A stretch of DNA of 64,000 nt. It comes from Clytia hemisphaerica. Lineage: Eukaryota > Cnidaria > Hydrozoa > Leptothecata > Clytiidae. The notes under the pieces were generated by a model that did no database searches, was not told where the DNA came from, and saw only the letters and a program-made list of their open reading frames with translations. Below, one piece after another: positions 44,901 through 55,985 of this stretch; the first letter of the stretch is position 1, and the number at the start of each line of letters is the position of its first letter. A program made the position numbers and the translations under genes. The DNA is taken from NCBI GenBank assembly GCA_902728285.1, contig CACVBU010001051.1, forward strand, positions 682,001 to 746,000. Reading direction: 5' to 3'.

Positions 44901-45683
44901 TGCTTAAAAGTCTTTAAAGCGTTAAAAGCTTTATAAGTGCATGACATAACCTTTCTGTGGGGGCATTTAGTGAAAGCTATGACTAGTTGATAAATTTTCA
45001 AAAAAATATATTTTATCTGTAAGAATATTATCATAAGCTGATTTTTGATTGAAAAATATTTTATTTTCGTGAAAAAGTGTGTTTACTATCTTCGAAATCC
45101 TACTAAGTCATAATCTAATTTCATTCTTCCTCTAAGCTACTAAGGTAGCCTAATTATAAAAATACCAGATTTGTTCAAGAAAAAAATATTAGGGCGCGTC
45201 AAATTCGAGGGCACGTCGAAAATTTGATGGCACGTCAAAATTCAAGGGCACGTCAAAATTCGAGGGCACGTCAAAATGTCGAAAATTGGAGGGCACGTCA
45301 AAACTTTGGGCACGTAAGCACGTAGGCACGTTGGACACGTCAAATTTCGGAGGGCACGTAAGCACGCGAACACGAAGGCACGTAGGGCACGAAGGCACGT
45401 CAAAAAATGAGGCACGTGGGCACTCGTAGAACACGTCATTTAGCAGACTCATTCATTTAGCATCCAACATCACTTAAGTTTTGAAAATAAAATTATTGCT
45501 TACCCAATGGGCTCCTCTTTTCGCTGAAATTTCCTCTGTGTGCAATGTTGAGTCATTGTGTTGTTGGATGAATGGCAAATTGTTGATTTGTTTCTTCCCA
45601 TGATGAAGTCGCTCGCTTTGTTTCCCATTCACCCATATTGAGCACATCATCAACAAAATAACGAAAGCTTTCAATAGCTGCAT
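36453..45683 (-). CDS. Secreted four-exon protein of unknown family, about 965 codons, with two frameshifts
   Basis: Minus-strand exons 45683-45504, 40582-40501, 39808-39671 and 38950-36453 join with matching phases (0, 1, 1). Exon 1 begins with ATG at 45683 and a clear signal peptide (MQLLKAFVILLMMCSIWVNG). The last exon is 2.5 kb. Its N-terminal half is predicted helical, with a glycine-rich hydrophobic stretch (GIAISTITMASGLAAMTGG) and a Lys/Glu tract (KKEAKKEAKKEAKEEK). The C-terminal half is Cys-containing and looks beta-rich. I do not recognise the family. A helical bundle plus beta-rich region in a secreted protein recalls pore-forming proteins, but that is only a shape resemblance. 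The frame breaks at 38055-38059 (T run) and returns at 37372-37375 (C run); total length still divides by three. At exon 3 the usable acceptor is the third AG in a row, a weak point of the model. Confidence 0.65.
39190..39285. repeat. Hairpin repeat in intron 3 of the four-exon gene
   Basis: GGATAAATTGCCCGAGGTCA pairs with TGACCGAGGGTAATTTATCC around an AT-rich loop. A short tandem of GGGAAATTACAAAA(T/G)CTAGGA follows at 39522-39576. Confidence 0.6.
40501..40582 (-). CDS. Linking exon of the four-exon secreted gene
   Basis: An 82-nt exon with acceptor TTTTTTAG|GTC and donor ACCC|GTAAGA, encoding a segment with NYPSGVGWAFGVGFASSQ. Glycine- and aromatic-rich. Its phases are the main evidence that it belongs here. 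Confidence 0.55.
40583..41600. other. Intron 1 of the four-exon gene, left part; nothing recognised
   Basis: AT-rich with small repeats, including AAACAAACAAGGAG units at 41540-41590. No splice-bounded open frames. Confidence 0.4.
41849..41896. repeat. Perfect 21-bp inverted repeat with 6-base loop
   Basis: ATCAAGGACACTTGTATAGCG (41849-41869), loop TAGCTT, then its exact reverse complement (41876-41896). The left arm is part of an open frame, while the right arm ends it. Confidence 0.9.
42394..42730. mobile_element. hAT-like MITE family B, 8-bp target duplication
   Basis: Ends CCCGGGGGTCACTCG and AGTGCCCCCTTCCCGGG are inverted. GCTACCAG is duplicated exactly (42386-42393, 42731-42738). The body holds CGTACGTTCGGCC, several CCCTTACAGTGCA units and CTACCCTTAAGGGCC. 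Removing it reconnects an open frame. Confidence 0.85.
43802..44169. mobile_element. MITE family F, good copy
   Basis: ACACGTTTTTTTTTTTATTA followed by GAAC at the left is inverted against GGTTCTAATAAAAGAAAAAA followed by CGTGT. The interior repeats TTCAGCCT and ATGTTCTTA motifs on both sides. Confidence 0.7.
44450..44715. mobile_element. Family C-related repeat rich in CCCGT/CCGGTA
   Basis: G run followed by many AATACCG, TCCCGTCA and CCGTCACACCG motifs, similar in style to the ends of 5056-7116. Its termini are not clear, and the open frame on the plus strand is repeat-derived. Confidence 0.4.
45189..45440. repeat. GGGCACGTCAAAATTCGA minisatellite next to a donor site
   Basis: About a dozen degenerate units of 16-20 bp with the core GGGCACGTCAAA, in intron 1 of the secreted gene, about 65 bp from its donor. 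Open frames on the minus strand are by-products. Confidence 0.8.
45504..45683 (-). CDS. Signal-peptide exon of the four-exon secreted gene
   Basis: Sixty codons starting with ATG at 45683 (AAAATGC context) and a hydrophobic leader ending near VNG, then a hydrophilic His/Lys-rich stretch. Donor CATTGG|GTAAGC is strong. The next exon is assigned by phase: 40582-40501 is open only in phase 0 in and phase 1 out, the combination needed to bridge to 39808. If that link is wrong, this exon belongs to a different secreted gene. Confidence 0.6.
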
Positions 45684-45884
45684 TTTCAATGCTGGTCAAT
45701 CAACACCCCTAAAAGAAAGAAATTTTGATATCAATTCATCGCTCTCGCTTCCACTTTAAACCACACCACTCCATAGTCTAATGAAAACAAGAAGCCTCAA
45801 TAATTGCACCACAAACAATCGTATCAAATTTTAAAGAATACCAAAAATACCTTAATCCAAGTCCAAATTATGTTTCTGGTCTCC

Positions 45885-46172
45885 TTCTGAAGTCTCTATC
45901 AGGAAGAATGTCTTCAATTGAAGAATTGTCGGTAATTTCATGTTCAAAAGAATCCAATGAAGCATTTTATTTCCTCCTCTTTTTCGGGATATTTCTTTTA
46001 AAACCAGGAAATGTATTGTTTCTTCATCTCAATGACTTTTTCTGAAGTCTCTATCAAGAAGAATGTCTTTCAATTGAAGAATTGTCGGATAATTTCATGT
46101 TCAAAAGAATCCAATGAAGCATTTTATTTCCTCCTCTTTTTCGGGATATTTCTTTTAAAACCAGGAAATGTA
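45885..46172. repeat. Tandem duplication of about 140 bp
   Basis: A segment from TCTGAAGTCTCTATCA to AAAACCAGGAAATGTAT occurs at about 45885-46013 and again at 46034-46172 with a few indels. Non-coding. Confidence 0.8.
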
Positions 46173-46175
46173 TTT

Positions 46176-46425
46176 TTAATAAATAAACGGCCCCCGCTTG
46201 TTAGTTTTTTGAAAATTTTTCAACCCCCCTGGACCTTATTAGGACCCCCTCCCCGTTTATTAATTTTTAAGAATTTTTTCAGCTTTTAAAGAGAAGGTCC
46301 CTTATTCTTCTCTAAATAGCCTGATTTTAGCCTACATTTACCTTATTTTGGGGTTTTTGTAATTACAATTTCCAACCCACCCCCCCCCCCGTTTATTTTG
46401 AACCTAAGAGTACTATTCTTAGTTT
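46176..46425. mobile_element. MITE family E, second copy
   Basis: Inverted relative to 35179-35437. It carries CCCCCGTTTATT, TTATTAGGACCCC, CCTACATTTACCTTATTTT and a terminal AACCTAAGAGTA. The left end is worn. Confidence 0.6.
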
Positions 46426-46469
46426 ATTTGCAGTAGACCAATGATTTTTTTGTTGGAGGGGGTGATAAG

Positions 46470-46605
46470 TAACCTGATAGCAGCTGTGGAGTTTTCTTAA
46501 TTCGACACGCTGAAACTCTAAAGATCGCTAAAAACTATATTTTCGCCCACCTCTTTAGAGCTTCAGCGTACTGGGCCAGAAAATACACTATCTGTTATCA
46601 GGTTA
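46470..46605. mobile_element. 136-bp hAT-like MITE
   Basis: TAACCTGATAGCAG and CTGTTATCAGGTTA are inverted. GTGATAAG is duplicated exactly (46462-46469, 46606-46613). CTCTAAAGA/TCTTTAGAG pairs strengthen the hairpin. Confidence 0.8.
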
Positions 46606-47746
46606 GTGATAAGGGACTTAGAGAATATTGTAATAAGATTCCTTCTCTTATGAACATGCCACCCCCACCCGATTCTCTCCAAAATTGACTCGGTCTTTTT
46701 TAGCATGAGGGCCAAAGTTGGTTGCAGGCAAAAAAGTGCTGCATGAGCTGATTGGTTAAAAGAGAGACCGAATTTGTACTAAACAATAGCAAACTAAAGT
46801 CTATTCACGATAAGTGTGCACTCTTTTTTCTTTTACCTATAACTTTTGAAGGGATTCTTCAATCTTTATAAATTTGGTATCATTGGAAAGATATTAGTGA
46901 GTGGAACAATTTGAAATAAAAAAAATCTTTAAAAAAATTCTAAAAATGAAGATGAAAATGAAGAAGAAAAAAATGAAGATCTTGTAGAAAAGTGCTATAA
47001 CTTTCATTTTCACTGCAGAGATTTTGACACTGTGAAGAAATTTCATTAAAATATTTATTCAATATAAAGTTATGATACAAAGTTAATAAGTGATTGACCC
47101 CAACAGCAAAAAACTGCAGAAAACAGCGTTTTTAGACGTCAATCAGCTTATAACTTTGTTTGATATCTTTTGACTGAATGTTATCATTCCAGCCGCGGCT
47201 TTCTTATACTATGCTTTAACATCCCCTTGAAAAGTGATTATACTGAGGCGAAAATTAAAAAAATGTAGTATTTCTCGGGTGAAAAATAATAATTTTCTGA
47301 CCCGGGCGCAGACTATGGGTTCATCTATATGGTTCATCATAAAGAAAATCAAGTTGGATAGTACTCAGTTACTTCCATGCTGTTTGTACATAAAAGTTCT
47401 ATTTAAAGTTCTATTTCAATGAGGATTCTTCATTCTTTTTTTTCGGCCGGCTTCATGAGAGCTTTTTTCCTTCACCCGCATTCCGGAAACTCCATTTTTT
47501 TATTTTCGCCTGGCATAAACTTTATTCAGCCCCGTCCTTACAGGTTTAATTTTGGAAACTGTGATACAATGCTCACAGTGGGTTTCTTTGCGTGAATGGT
47601 TTAATTTTAAGTCTGCGGAGGGGCCTCTTTGAAAGCACAGATTAAGAACAACTGAACCTGAGATTTACAAAAGAATAGCTGTGGGTCAGTCAAAGCTTAA
47701 CGCGTTCATGTTATGACGTTGTTTTTCTTTTCTTCTTCATTTGCAG

Positions 47747-48985
47747 AGATAAGATAATAAAATGAGCAAGTCGGGTCAGAAGAGGATTTCCATTCTTATT
47801 TTCACTGACGTTGGCGAGGAGATCGATGACGAAATCGCTTTGTTTTGGTTTCTCAACTTCGTTTATGATGTCACCAAACATGACGTCACCATCGTCTTCA
47901 CAGAGGGCGTTGTTGGCGCCTCGATTACACCCGTTGGACGTTATGAGATCTTCAGAAAATACTTTCCACATGCGCCTAAAAGCATTCATTACATTTACGA
48001 GTTGGTAGAGTTACGTAAAATCACAGGGCGTGTTTATGACAAGATGTTACAGATCGCTCCATTACGGGGAGTGCCTGTTGATTTTTTAGCTCAAAATACG
48101 ATCAAAATTATCTATCTGATGGGTCAGCGGAAACCTTACCCTGGCTCAATAAACACATACAAATCCTTTGTCAAAGACCGAAAAGCGATGAATGAATATC
48201 GTGAACAGCTGAAACATCTGGAAGATGTTGAGACTGTTTCTATTTCGACGGAAATTTGTCGGAAAGTTCCACTAACAAGCAAGTTGGTGCAGAAACTCCC
48301 TGAAGAGTTTTGCTCACAGATATTTGAGAAAGCATATGAGCAATTCGTGGGTCGCGTTGAAGCTCATCTTCCATATTGTTATGAAGTGACGTTCAACGTG
48401 AATTACAAAACCATCATGAGGTATGTTGAAGGGAACAACCATTTTCAAAATTATCAGGATGAGTATTGCAACTCCTCGAGGTTATCTCGTCTCGCTGAAC
48501 ATTTTTACGAGTCGATTGTTGTTAAACCATCACAAGCAAACTCAGATCTCGATCAAAACAAACTAAAGCAGATGATTCTGGTAGTGGAGTTCCTCACTGA
48601 AGGATATTATCGAGATTCCACATTACAAAATGGACCGAAATATTTTGCCATGTATCACAGAAACTTTGAAGGATGGAAAGAGAGAACAATCAACAGTGGT
48701 TGCCCTCTCACGCCAGCTTACGATTTGTTGGCCATGGTTGCCATGGTGAAGGAGATCAATGAAGAAGACCTCAGATCTTCCGATCCCGCTCAACTCTCCA
48801 AAATGGTTGAACACGAGTTTCGGTGAGTCATCTTTTTTGATACATGTAGCGTTGCGTAATCACTGACGAACGACTTCTCTGGCATCCAATGCGGTTGCAA
48901 TTGCCCTGCTCGAGAGCTTTGGTGTGGGCGCCCGTAAATCCACTGTTATATGAATAACAAATAAAGATAAACAAAGGACTGCACT
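47747..48985 (+). CDS. Nucleoside-hydrolase-like protein, 354 residues
   Basis: Coding 47762-48826 (ATG to TGA). The ATG lies 15 nt after a strong acceptor (a long T/C tract then TTTGCAG at 47746), so an untranslated first exon lies upstream. The N terminus ISILIFTDVGEEIDDEIALF matches the pattern of inosine-uridine-type nucleoside hydrolases, where a D-x-G-x-x-x-D-D cluster binds calcium and the substrate ribose. Later residues do not obviously follow the enzyme family, so it may be a distant member or a non-enzymatic relative. No signal peptide, so probably cytosolic. AATAAA at 48960-48965 is a fitting poly(A) signal. A consensus donor (CG|GTGAGT, 48823) overlaps the stop; a 27-nt excision would only change the last residues. 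Confidence 0.75.
48960..48965 (+). terminator. Poly(A) signal AATAAA
   Basis: Canonical hexamer about 134 nt after the TGA of the nucleoside-hydrolase-like gene. Confidence 0.6.
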
Positions 48986-49400
48986 TGAGGATAATGGGTT
49001 GATTCCTGATATTTTACTTCGTATATCTTCGTAAAATGAATGTTAAATAGAGTAACTCTGTAACTAGAACGCACATGGAGAGAACATTTTTTCGCTTAGT
49101 ATTTAAATCCTTTATGGAAAACTTGCTCTGAACACCCTTGATATTATACCAAATATTTATGCTTATATTGGATCAAGGGGTATTATTTACCATGGTTAGA
49201 TTATCTAAAAAGCTTTTTAGTGGAAGATGAAAAAAATCGGCTAATTCGAGCGCTCGAGCCTCCTGGTGGCTTATGAAACAATGAAATCGCAAGCTTTCTT
49301 GAATTTAAGTCTGTCTCAAAAGCATGTTGACACATTACCTTTTTAACAATTTCTAAGAACCAAATTTATGCCATGTTAAAAAGTTATTCACGACCGTTAA

Positions 49401-49730
49401 AAGTGTACGGGGCGTACGGTATTTTGGAATTGCGGAAATCGACCCTTTTTTCTTCGGAATTTCGAAAATCGGGCAAAATTCCTTCGGTATTTCGGAATGC
49501 TGAAATTGTTTTGGTATCGGAAATCCATGAATTTTTGAATTTCGGTATTGTAAAGTTTTTACCCCCCTTTTTCGGAATTCATACATGAAAAATCGAATTT
49601 GATTAGTCAAAACGAGGAAAAATACCCAAAACTCGGTATCGGAATTGCAAGTATTTTTTTACGGAATTTCGGAAATTTTAGCAAAATTGGCCGGTATTTC
49701 GGTAATACCAAACGTCGTACGCCCCCCTTA
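49401..49730. mobile_element. Family C MITE, short copy
   Basis: GTGTACGGGGCGTACGG on the left faces GTCGTACGCCCCCC on the right, with TTAAAA outside each end. The interior is full of TTCGGAATTTCG and CGGTATTTCGG motifs. Overlapping open frames are repeat by-products. Confidence 0.65.
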
Positions 49731-50672
49731 AAAAGATATCCTCAAGGCAAATTATCTAAAAGATTAAAAAAAAAATTTTTTTAAATAAAGGATCTAATAG
49801 AAAAATGAAGAATTTTTCCTCATGTCCAAACCTAGCGGTATTGATTTTTCTGATTTTTTATTTTTCTATGATTTTTTTATACTTTTCTCTCAACCTCGCG
49901 AGGTTAAATTTTTTTGTTATAATTTGAAGCCTTTTTTTTAAGTTTAAAATTTAAAAACAGTGAAGCGATATATTTCGGTGGTATCATCATTCTCAAGCTT
50001 ATGAAAAATACAAGTGATATTCTATCAGATTGCACAAATTTCCATCTACATATAAAAGATTTTTCATCATATTTGGGCTATGCAATCTGCGAATGAAAAG
50101 GATTAGGAAAATGAGGAAATGTTGACTGTCAATTTAAGAAAATTGATACAAAGCTCTTGTAGTGGTGTACTTTCAAGTTAAATCTTTTAAACGAAAATTG
50201 AATTCTCACACCAGAATTTTGACTTGGTGTTAATATCTCTCGATCGAATCTCGTATAAATCGAATTTTGCACAACTCTTTTACACAGAGTAACATTAGTT
50301 TTACAAATTTTAGACATATTAAAGTTTCGAAAGCGATTCTGGTAATAAATTATTCAATCCTGTGATTACAATACGTGGAAGCAAACACAAAAGCGCTTTC
50401 TCTCAGCATTTCTTATCAATTGCTTGGGATTTTCGAATTCCAATAAATTATTATCAGGAACAAAGTAAGGTGGTAACATGCCACTTCCACTTCTACAATG
50501 GTTCAATTTTGTTTATCAAATATAATAAGCAATTTGCAATATTATTTCGCTCCCAAAAATCTTTAGGCTTTTCTTTGCATGCCCAAAATAATATATTTTA
50601 AAGGTAATAACTTTTAATAACGAATTGCTTTATAATTTCGTTTTTCATCAAAAATTTAAGTAAACCATATAC
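49731..50672. other. No gene recognised
   Basis: AT-rich spacer between two MITEs; short open frames on both strands only. Confidence 0.4.
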
Positions 50673-51025
50673 CCCAGGGGGGCACTCGATCTGAAAACGA
50701 CCATACGTTCGGCCCAAAATTTGGCTTCTAAAATCGGACCCTTACAGTGCAGTGAATTTCCATGAAAAATCATACCCTTACAGTGCACTTTTTCAAAATT
50801 TCTCGGCCGTAAGGGCGAAAGTTTTTGCAATTTTCCAAGAATAAATTGACCAATTTTGTGCCAATTTTACCAAAAAGTTGGCCTTTTATCACAATTTCTA
50901 CCCTTACAGTGCAGTTCAGTGCAGTTTTGTATTTTCCTACCCTTACAGTGCACTAGCTGAACTATGAAAAACCTACCCTTAAGGGCCGAACGTCTGGTAG
51001 GCCTACCTTGAGTCCCCCCCCCGCG
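50673..51025. mobile_element. hAT-like MITE family B, copy 3
   Basis: CCCAGGGGGGCACTCGAT against AGTCCCCCCCCGCG. The flanks CCATATAC and CCACATAC form an 8-bp duplication with one change. The interior CATACGTTCGGCCC, repeated CCCTTACAGTGCA and ACCCTTAAGGGCCGAACG match 42394-42730. Confidence 0.75.
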
Positions 51026-51162
51026 CCACATACAGCAATTGTTTAATCTCTTAAACTATGTGAAAGTTGCATTTCTGCAGGACTAAATGAGAGTCTCATC
51101 ATCTACCACGTTTACCAGGTATTCCTATAGGTACAACATGACATCCTCCATGTTTGATTTTA

Positions 51163-51590
51163 TTAATGATATCGATAGATGGCCATCCATGCAATCCATT
51201 CATTAGCTATGTTTGGCCAGCAGTCAAGTTGTGAGCAGTAAACAAGATCTCTGTAAACTCTTCCTTTTTCTCCCTCGTCATACATTCGACAAAAGACGTT
51301 CCAGTCGAATAGTAGGAATGTTCTGAAACCAAACGAAGAAGAAACTAGGATGTAATTTGATAATGTGATCGATGTGCAATGATGAACTGAGTTTATTCAT
51401 AAGGCGGCGCAATCCTTCAAAGAAGCTCCCAGTTGGAGTAATAAGACTTCCATCATCAACATGGTCACCATCTTCATCGTTGTCCCTGTACAAATTTTCT
51501 AAAGATTCTTGATTATAATCGTTTTGAGCAAAATTTGTAAATTGTCTGTAGATGGCATCAAAACAGATTTCTCGGGTAACTTAATGCATG
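51163..51590 (-). pseudogene. Mab-21/cGAS-like nucleotidyltransferase remnant
   Basis: On the minus strand one frame reads EICFDAIYRQFTNFAQNDYN and later LITPTGSFFEGLRR. The second contains the GS-x-x-EGL motif of nucleotidyltransferase-fold Mab-21 proteins. After a one-base frame change near 51325-51335 a second frame gives FDWNVFCRMYDEGEKGRVYR and LDCWPNIANEWIAW, like the Mab-21 D-V/L...C..WP..A.EW signature, then a TAA that overlaps an AATAAA. A TTTCAG acceptor at 51320 could explain the frame change, but no matching donor was found. Family members sense or synthesise nucleotides, or act in development. The 5' part is missing, so I call it a remnant, or a gene with an unrecognised intron. 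Confidence 0.4.
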
Positions 51591-51599
51591 TCCCGAAAT

Positions 51600-52970
51600 T
51601 GCATTAATTTTTCGCCCCCAGTTCCAGTTCATAAACCATAACAAGTTGTATATTTTTGGGAGCGTAATTAAATGTAGAATATCGGATTCGGTGTTACTTA
51701 AATTTTCTCTCAGTATAACTAGTACATAGCTTACACTAACATGCCACCGCAGCAATATAATATTTAAAGAATTCTATAATAAATTGTATAATCATAACAA
51801 TGTCAATTGCAAGATTATAAGAAATGCATGGGGACAAAAAAATAGTAAGTAATTACACGTTTGGTTAAACGAAGAAATAAAAGATTTTCTTTTTTCCTGA
51901 AAATAATAACAATAACACTCCATCTAAATAAATAAAAACGATGGCCTAGTTATAATTAAGGTTTCGACGAAGACATGAAAAAATCTAATTAAAAAGAAAT
52001 GACTCTTATGTTTTGCAAGCTAAAGTTTATTCCACTTAAATTGGCATTCATTTTTGCTATCATGTGGAAACCATATCAGAGTAATTAGACTACTCGAGTA
52101 CCTAATAAACGTACAGTAGAGAATAAACGTACAGGGTCGAAAATGGAGGCATGCAAACCTAATTGAAGGATCTTTTTAATGAGGTTAGGGGGTAAATATT
52201 GGGTAATTTGCTTTTTTGACGAGTAGAACAAACCTCAAAAGTCAAAGATGGATATTATATCATTAAAACAAAAGTAGGCACTTGAAATTGAGGAAAATTT
52301 TTGTTAAAATTAATAAACGTACATGTACGTTTATCAGATACCCGAGAGTATCTTCCTTGAGAGTGGTTTGTACATGGTAGCAAAACAAACTTCCAATTTA
52401 CATGGAATAGATTTTAAATGTAAGACGGGTTCAAGAAACGAGCTTGTCGGAACAGGTTGACGAGATAAAGCTTTTAATGCTTTAAAGATTGAAACATAAA
52501 AAAATCAGGAATAATTAATTGATTTGATTATTGATTGATTTAATTACTGATTGATTGATTGATTGATTCTCTATTGCTACTTTGCCTAATAAACAATAGT
52601 CAAGAGGATACTGCGGATAAAATTTATCAAAAAGTTCTGCGCCATCTTAAATAGGGCGAAATAGAAACCAATCCTAGCTAAGGCCCAGACTCCACTCGCC
52701 TACGCTTTGATTGTACTTCTCAAGCAAAATCTTTTATGTTGTTGGTCAAAAGAAAAATAAAGATATGCCATTGTGGTCCATTCAGACGTACAGTCGAGAA
52801 AAGTTGAAATGCGCCTAATTTTTTTTAAAGTGCATAGTACTTTTTCATGATGCAATCTTTTCTCCAAACTAAAAGCTGATTGAATCCATTAAGATGATCG
52901 CAGCGCAGACAATGAAGAGATGTCCTTCAGGAAGCTAGACTTTTTGAGTTTATAGCTATAACTTTCACTT
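51600..52970. other. No gene recognised
   Basis: AT-rich. It holds a dispersed repeat K end piece near 51735 (GCCACCGCAGC) and GATTGATT-type simple repeats at 52540-52565. Confidence 0.4.
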
Positions 52971-52976
52971 TATGGT

Positions 52977-53675
52977 GTTTCTGTATGACTGTCTGTGTGC
53001 CTAGTCTAACCACCGTTAAATGCCTTCGGGAAGGTCCCTCCTAACTGGAAAGCCAGAATTGGAGCTATTTCACCAAACTACTGGAGCGCAAGTTATTACG
53101 TAGGCTATCACAACTGAAAAAGTTGAATGTATGCGCCTATACAAACTTTTTTCAGGTTTTCCAAATAGATTTACCACACTGAACAAACAGTGAAAACACT
53201 CTAAGTGAGGTAAATCTATTTTGAAGACCAAAAAAAAAAAGTTTGTTTACATCGATTCACATTCAATTTTGGATTCATATGCTACATTCTACTTTTTTGT
53301 ACTTTGCCGGTATCTTGTTTTACCGTTTCTGTATGACTGTCTGTGTGCCTAGTCTAACCACCGTTAGATGCCTTCGGGAAGGTCCCTCCTAACTTGGAAA
53401 GCCAGAATTGGAGCTATTTCACCAAACTACTGGAGCGCAAGTTATTACGTAGGCTATCACAACTGAAAAAGTTGAATGTATGCGCCTATACAAACTTTTT
53501 CAGGTTTTCCAAATAGATTTACCACACTGAACAACAGTGAAAACACTCTAAGGGAGGTAAATCTATTTTGAAGACCAAAAAAAAGTTTGTTTACAACGAT
53601 TCACATTCAATTTTTTGGATTCATATGCTACATTCTACTTTTTTTGTACTTTGCCGGTATCTTGTTTTACCGAGT
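52977..53675. repeat. Two tandem copies of a 350-bp unit, about 98% identical
   Basis: The unit starts TTTCTGTATGACTGTCTGTG and ends near TATCTTGTTTTACCG; copies are about 52977-53325 and 53326-53675. Differences are mostly homopolymer lengths. Each holds a hairpin, AAATAGATTTACC against GGTAAATCTATTT, around AACAGTGAAAACACT. No open frame. Confidence 0.9.
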
Positions 53676-53679
53676 TAAG

Positions 53680-55980
53680 AAAGATATTCCCGAGTTACGA
53701 CCATATAATGGTCTTTAAAGCTTTAAGAAGCTCTATAAACAATAAAGGTAGTTATTAATAAAATAACAGACAATATAAATTACAGTTTGATAAGTTTGAA
53801 CAAAAATATCAACAAAATGTACATTTGAAAACTTGAGCAAATTTCTTTAAAGATTCCCGAAAAAGAATTGAAATCATTGCTGAAATGAACTTCTGACTAA
53901 ATTACAGATTCAGTTTTAAAGACAAGAAACAAAATTAGACATACAAAACACTTTTTCCATTCAATGAATCGAATCAGCTCATCATCATAACCAGTCTGCC
54001 ATTTTGTTTGTTTTGATTTGCAAAAGTAATTGCCCCGCAGGGGCTTTTGTTGCTTCACGTAGCGGACCTGCTCGCCAGAAAAATATTCATATTCATATTC
54101 ATATTCATGTTTCGTCCGATTCTGAGCGGGCCGCGCGCGTTAAAAATGTTCGCGCGCGATATCTCTTTTGCTGCTACTTGTATTGATTTCCTAGCTATGC
54201 GCGGACAGAGAAGGTAGCTTCCCGTCTGCACTGCCAGTCCACACAGCTAAAAGCTTTCACAAACAACAAACAGCGCACAAGATTTTATTTTTGCTTGGTT
54301 AATATCTTTTTAACGTATTTGCTCAACTGGATTTACTCGAGGGACATTGTTTGCTACTGAATGAATAACTATCAAACTACTGATATTAGATCAAACCTTA
54401 TACAATTGTCAGAATGGACGATGGACATCTTCAATGACAGTTTGTTACACACACACACAGACAGAGTGTTATGCGCTGCTCTAACGAAACCCTGCTGATA
54501 TTATAAAGGCATAGACAAAAGGGAAATTGACCGTTAATTCATATTGTTTACCTATATAGTGATTTCATTTTGAAGGAAATTAAATTGAAATTTTTGGTGG
54601 AAAGACAAAACCCAGAGTACCCTCCCTATAATTATATGGATATTGCATGCGCCGAAAGTAATTTTTCAAAGAGTAAGCCTTGCGCCAAAACGTGCCAAAA
54701 ACTGGTACCAACATCGAGTTTCTTACAAAAGGTTTAGTGAGTGAGACATGCCAATGAAAATATACTATGACTAACATGAACTGATTCATTCTCGTGGACA
54801 TTTGAAGCACAGTGTTAAGCAAAAAAAAAATGGTTGTGCATGGGAAGCAGCGAGCAGAAAAATGTAAACAGAAGCGGAAAAAAAGCCGAAAACGATGGAT
54901 TATGAAGTATTTGATGCTATTTTGTGAATAATTCTTTACGCCAATATTGAAGCTTAAAAAGCAAACTTTGAAAATGCTGTTTATGTCACTGTGTCAGAAC
55001 GGTACTTCGATATATGTAATGTACGCCGAAGATTTTCAGCCTCATATTATGAACAGACTCGAACACTCTCTCTACTAATACCACCTCAGCACATTGTACC
55101 GTATTGATGTTGAACGCAGGAGTATACTTTGCTCAAATCAAAACTGAACAAACTTTTTGACTTTTTAGAACCAGACGTCCAATAAAATACAAACTCAATG
55201 TTGTACCTACCTGTGAAGTGAAAAGTTTTTAACCATGTTGACGGTGGTTACAACAGGACACGGTATCTGAAAATTCCCGTGGCAATTTTGAGAGCAACTA
55301 TCAAATTCATATCTTTAGTAACCATGAAGAAATTTTATTCTAACTGAAAACTTTTTGCAGAAACACGTATAAAGATTGTTAAAGTTTTTCAGATAATTTT
55401 CAGTAACCTTTGATACAAATAAATTATATCTACAGTATGCCACCAGTCCCAAAGTTACTTACTTTTTAAATTTCAAATCAAATGACTGAAATTATATTCA
55501 ATTTCATTTTCAAATTCACCTTTTAATCTGCATTATGTATATTCTTTATGAAAGGGAAGCACTTTCAGTTTCACAGTACACATTCTTATGTTTGGGTTTT
55601 CAAAAGGGATTTTTATTAGATTTTTATCTGGTGATTGAAGAAAATCAACTTTGATATCATTCTAGTTCTTAATATGTTGCGAAACCTGTAATGGTTTTAA
55701 TTTAAGTCACTTTGCATCAGAACGGGTAGATTAAACATGTTTTTTTTGGATTGACACTTTCGTTATGTATGGATCTTACTGAGAAAATTTTAACCGCATC
55801 GGCTCGTGCTTCTTAACTTTAAACAGCTCTAGTAACAATTAACATTGAGCACTTTTTATGAAGACTCATTTCACCAATTTATAGTCTGAGTATGATTCCC
55901 TTGCTCTTTTCATGACTAACTTCCTCTGGGCTAATATCTGCTATCGGCGGGGCATTCATAGCGACAGCTAATTGCTAGTA
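53680..55980. other. No gene recognised; CpG-rich patch at 54000-54200
   Basis: Mostly AT-rich spacer. 54010-54200 has GC-rich repeat sequence (GCCCCGCAGGGGC, TTCATATTCATATTCATA, GCGCGCG) that resembles a dispersed repeat K end facing another at 56790-56895. It also has an ACACACACACAC run at 54450. Confidence 0.4.
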
Positions 55981-55985
55981 TTGTA

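Noticed and set aside
45189-45452. Cys/Pro-rich minus-strand frames of 65-87 residues
   Set aside because: They are translations of the GGGCACGTCAAA minisatellite in several frames.
48850-48957. A further C-terminal exon of the nucleoside-hydrolase-like gene (open frame with HPMRLQLPCS)
   Set aside because: Its phase does not match the donor at 48823, and the intron would be only 27 nt. The main frame stops at 48826 with a poly(A) signal soon after.
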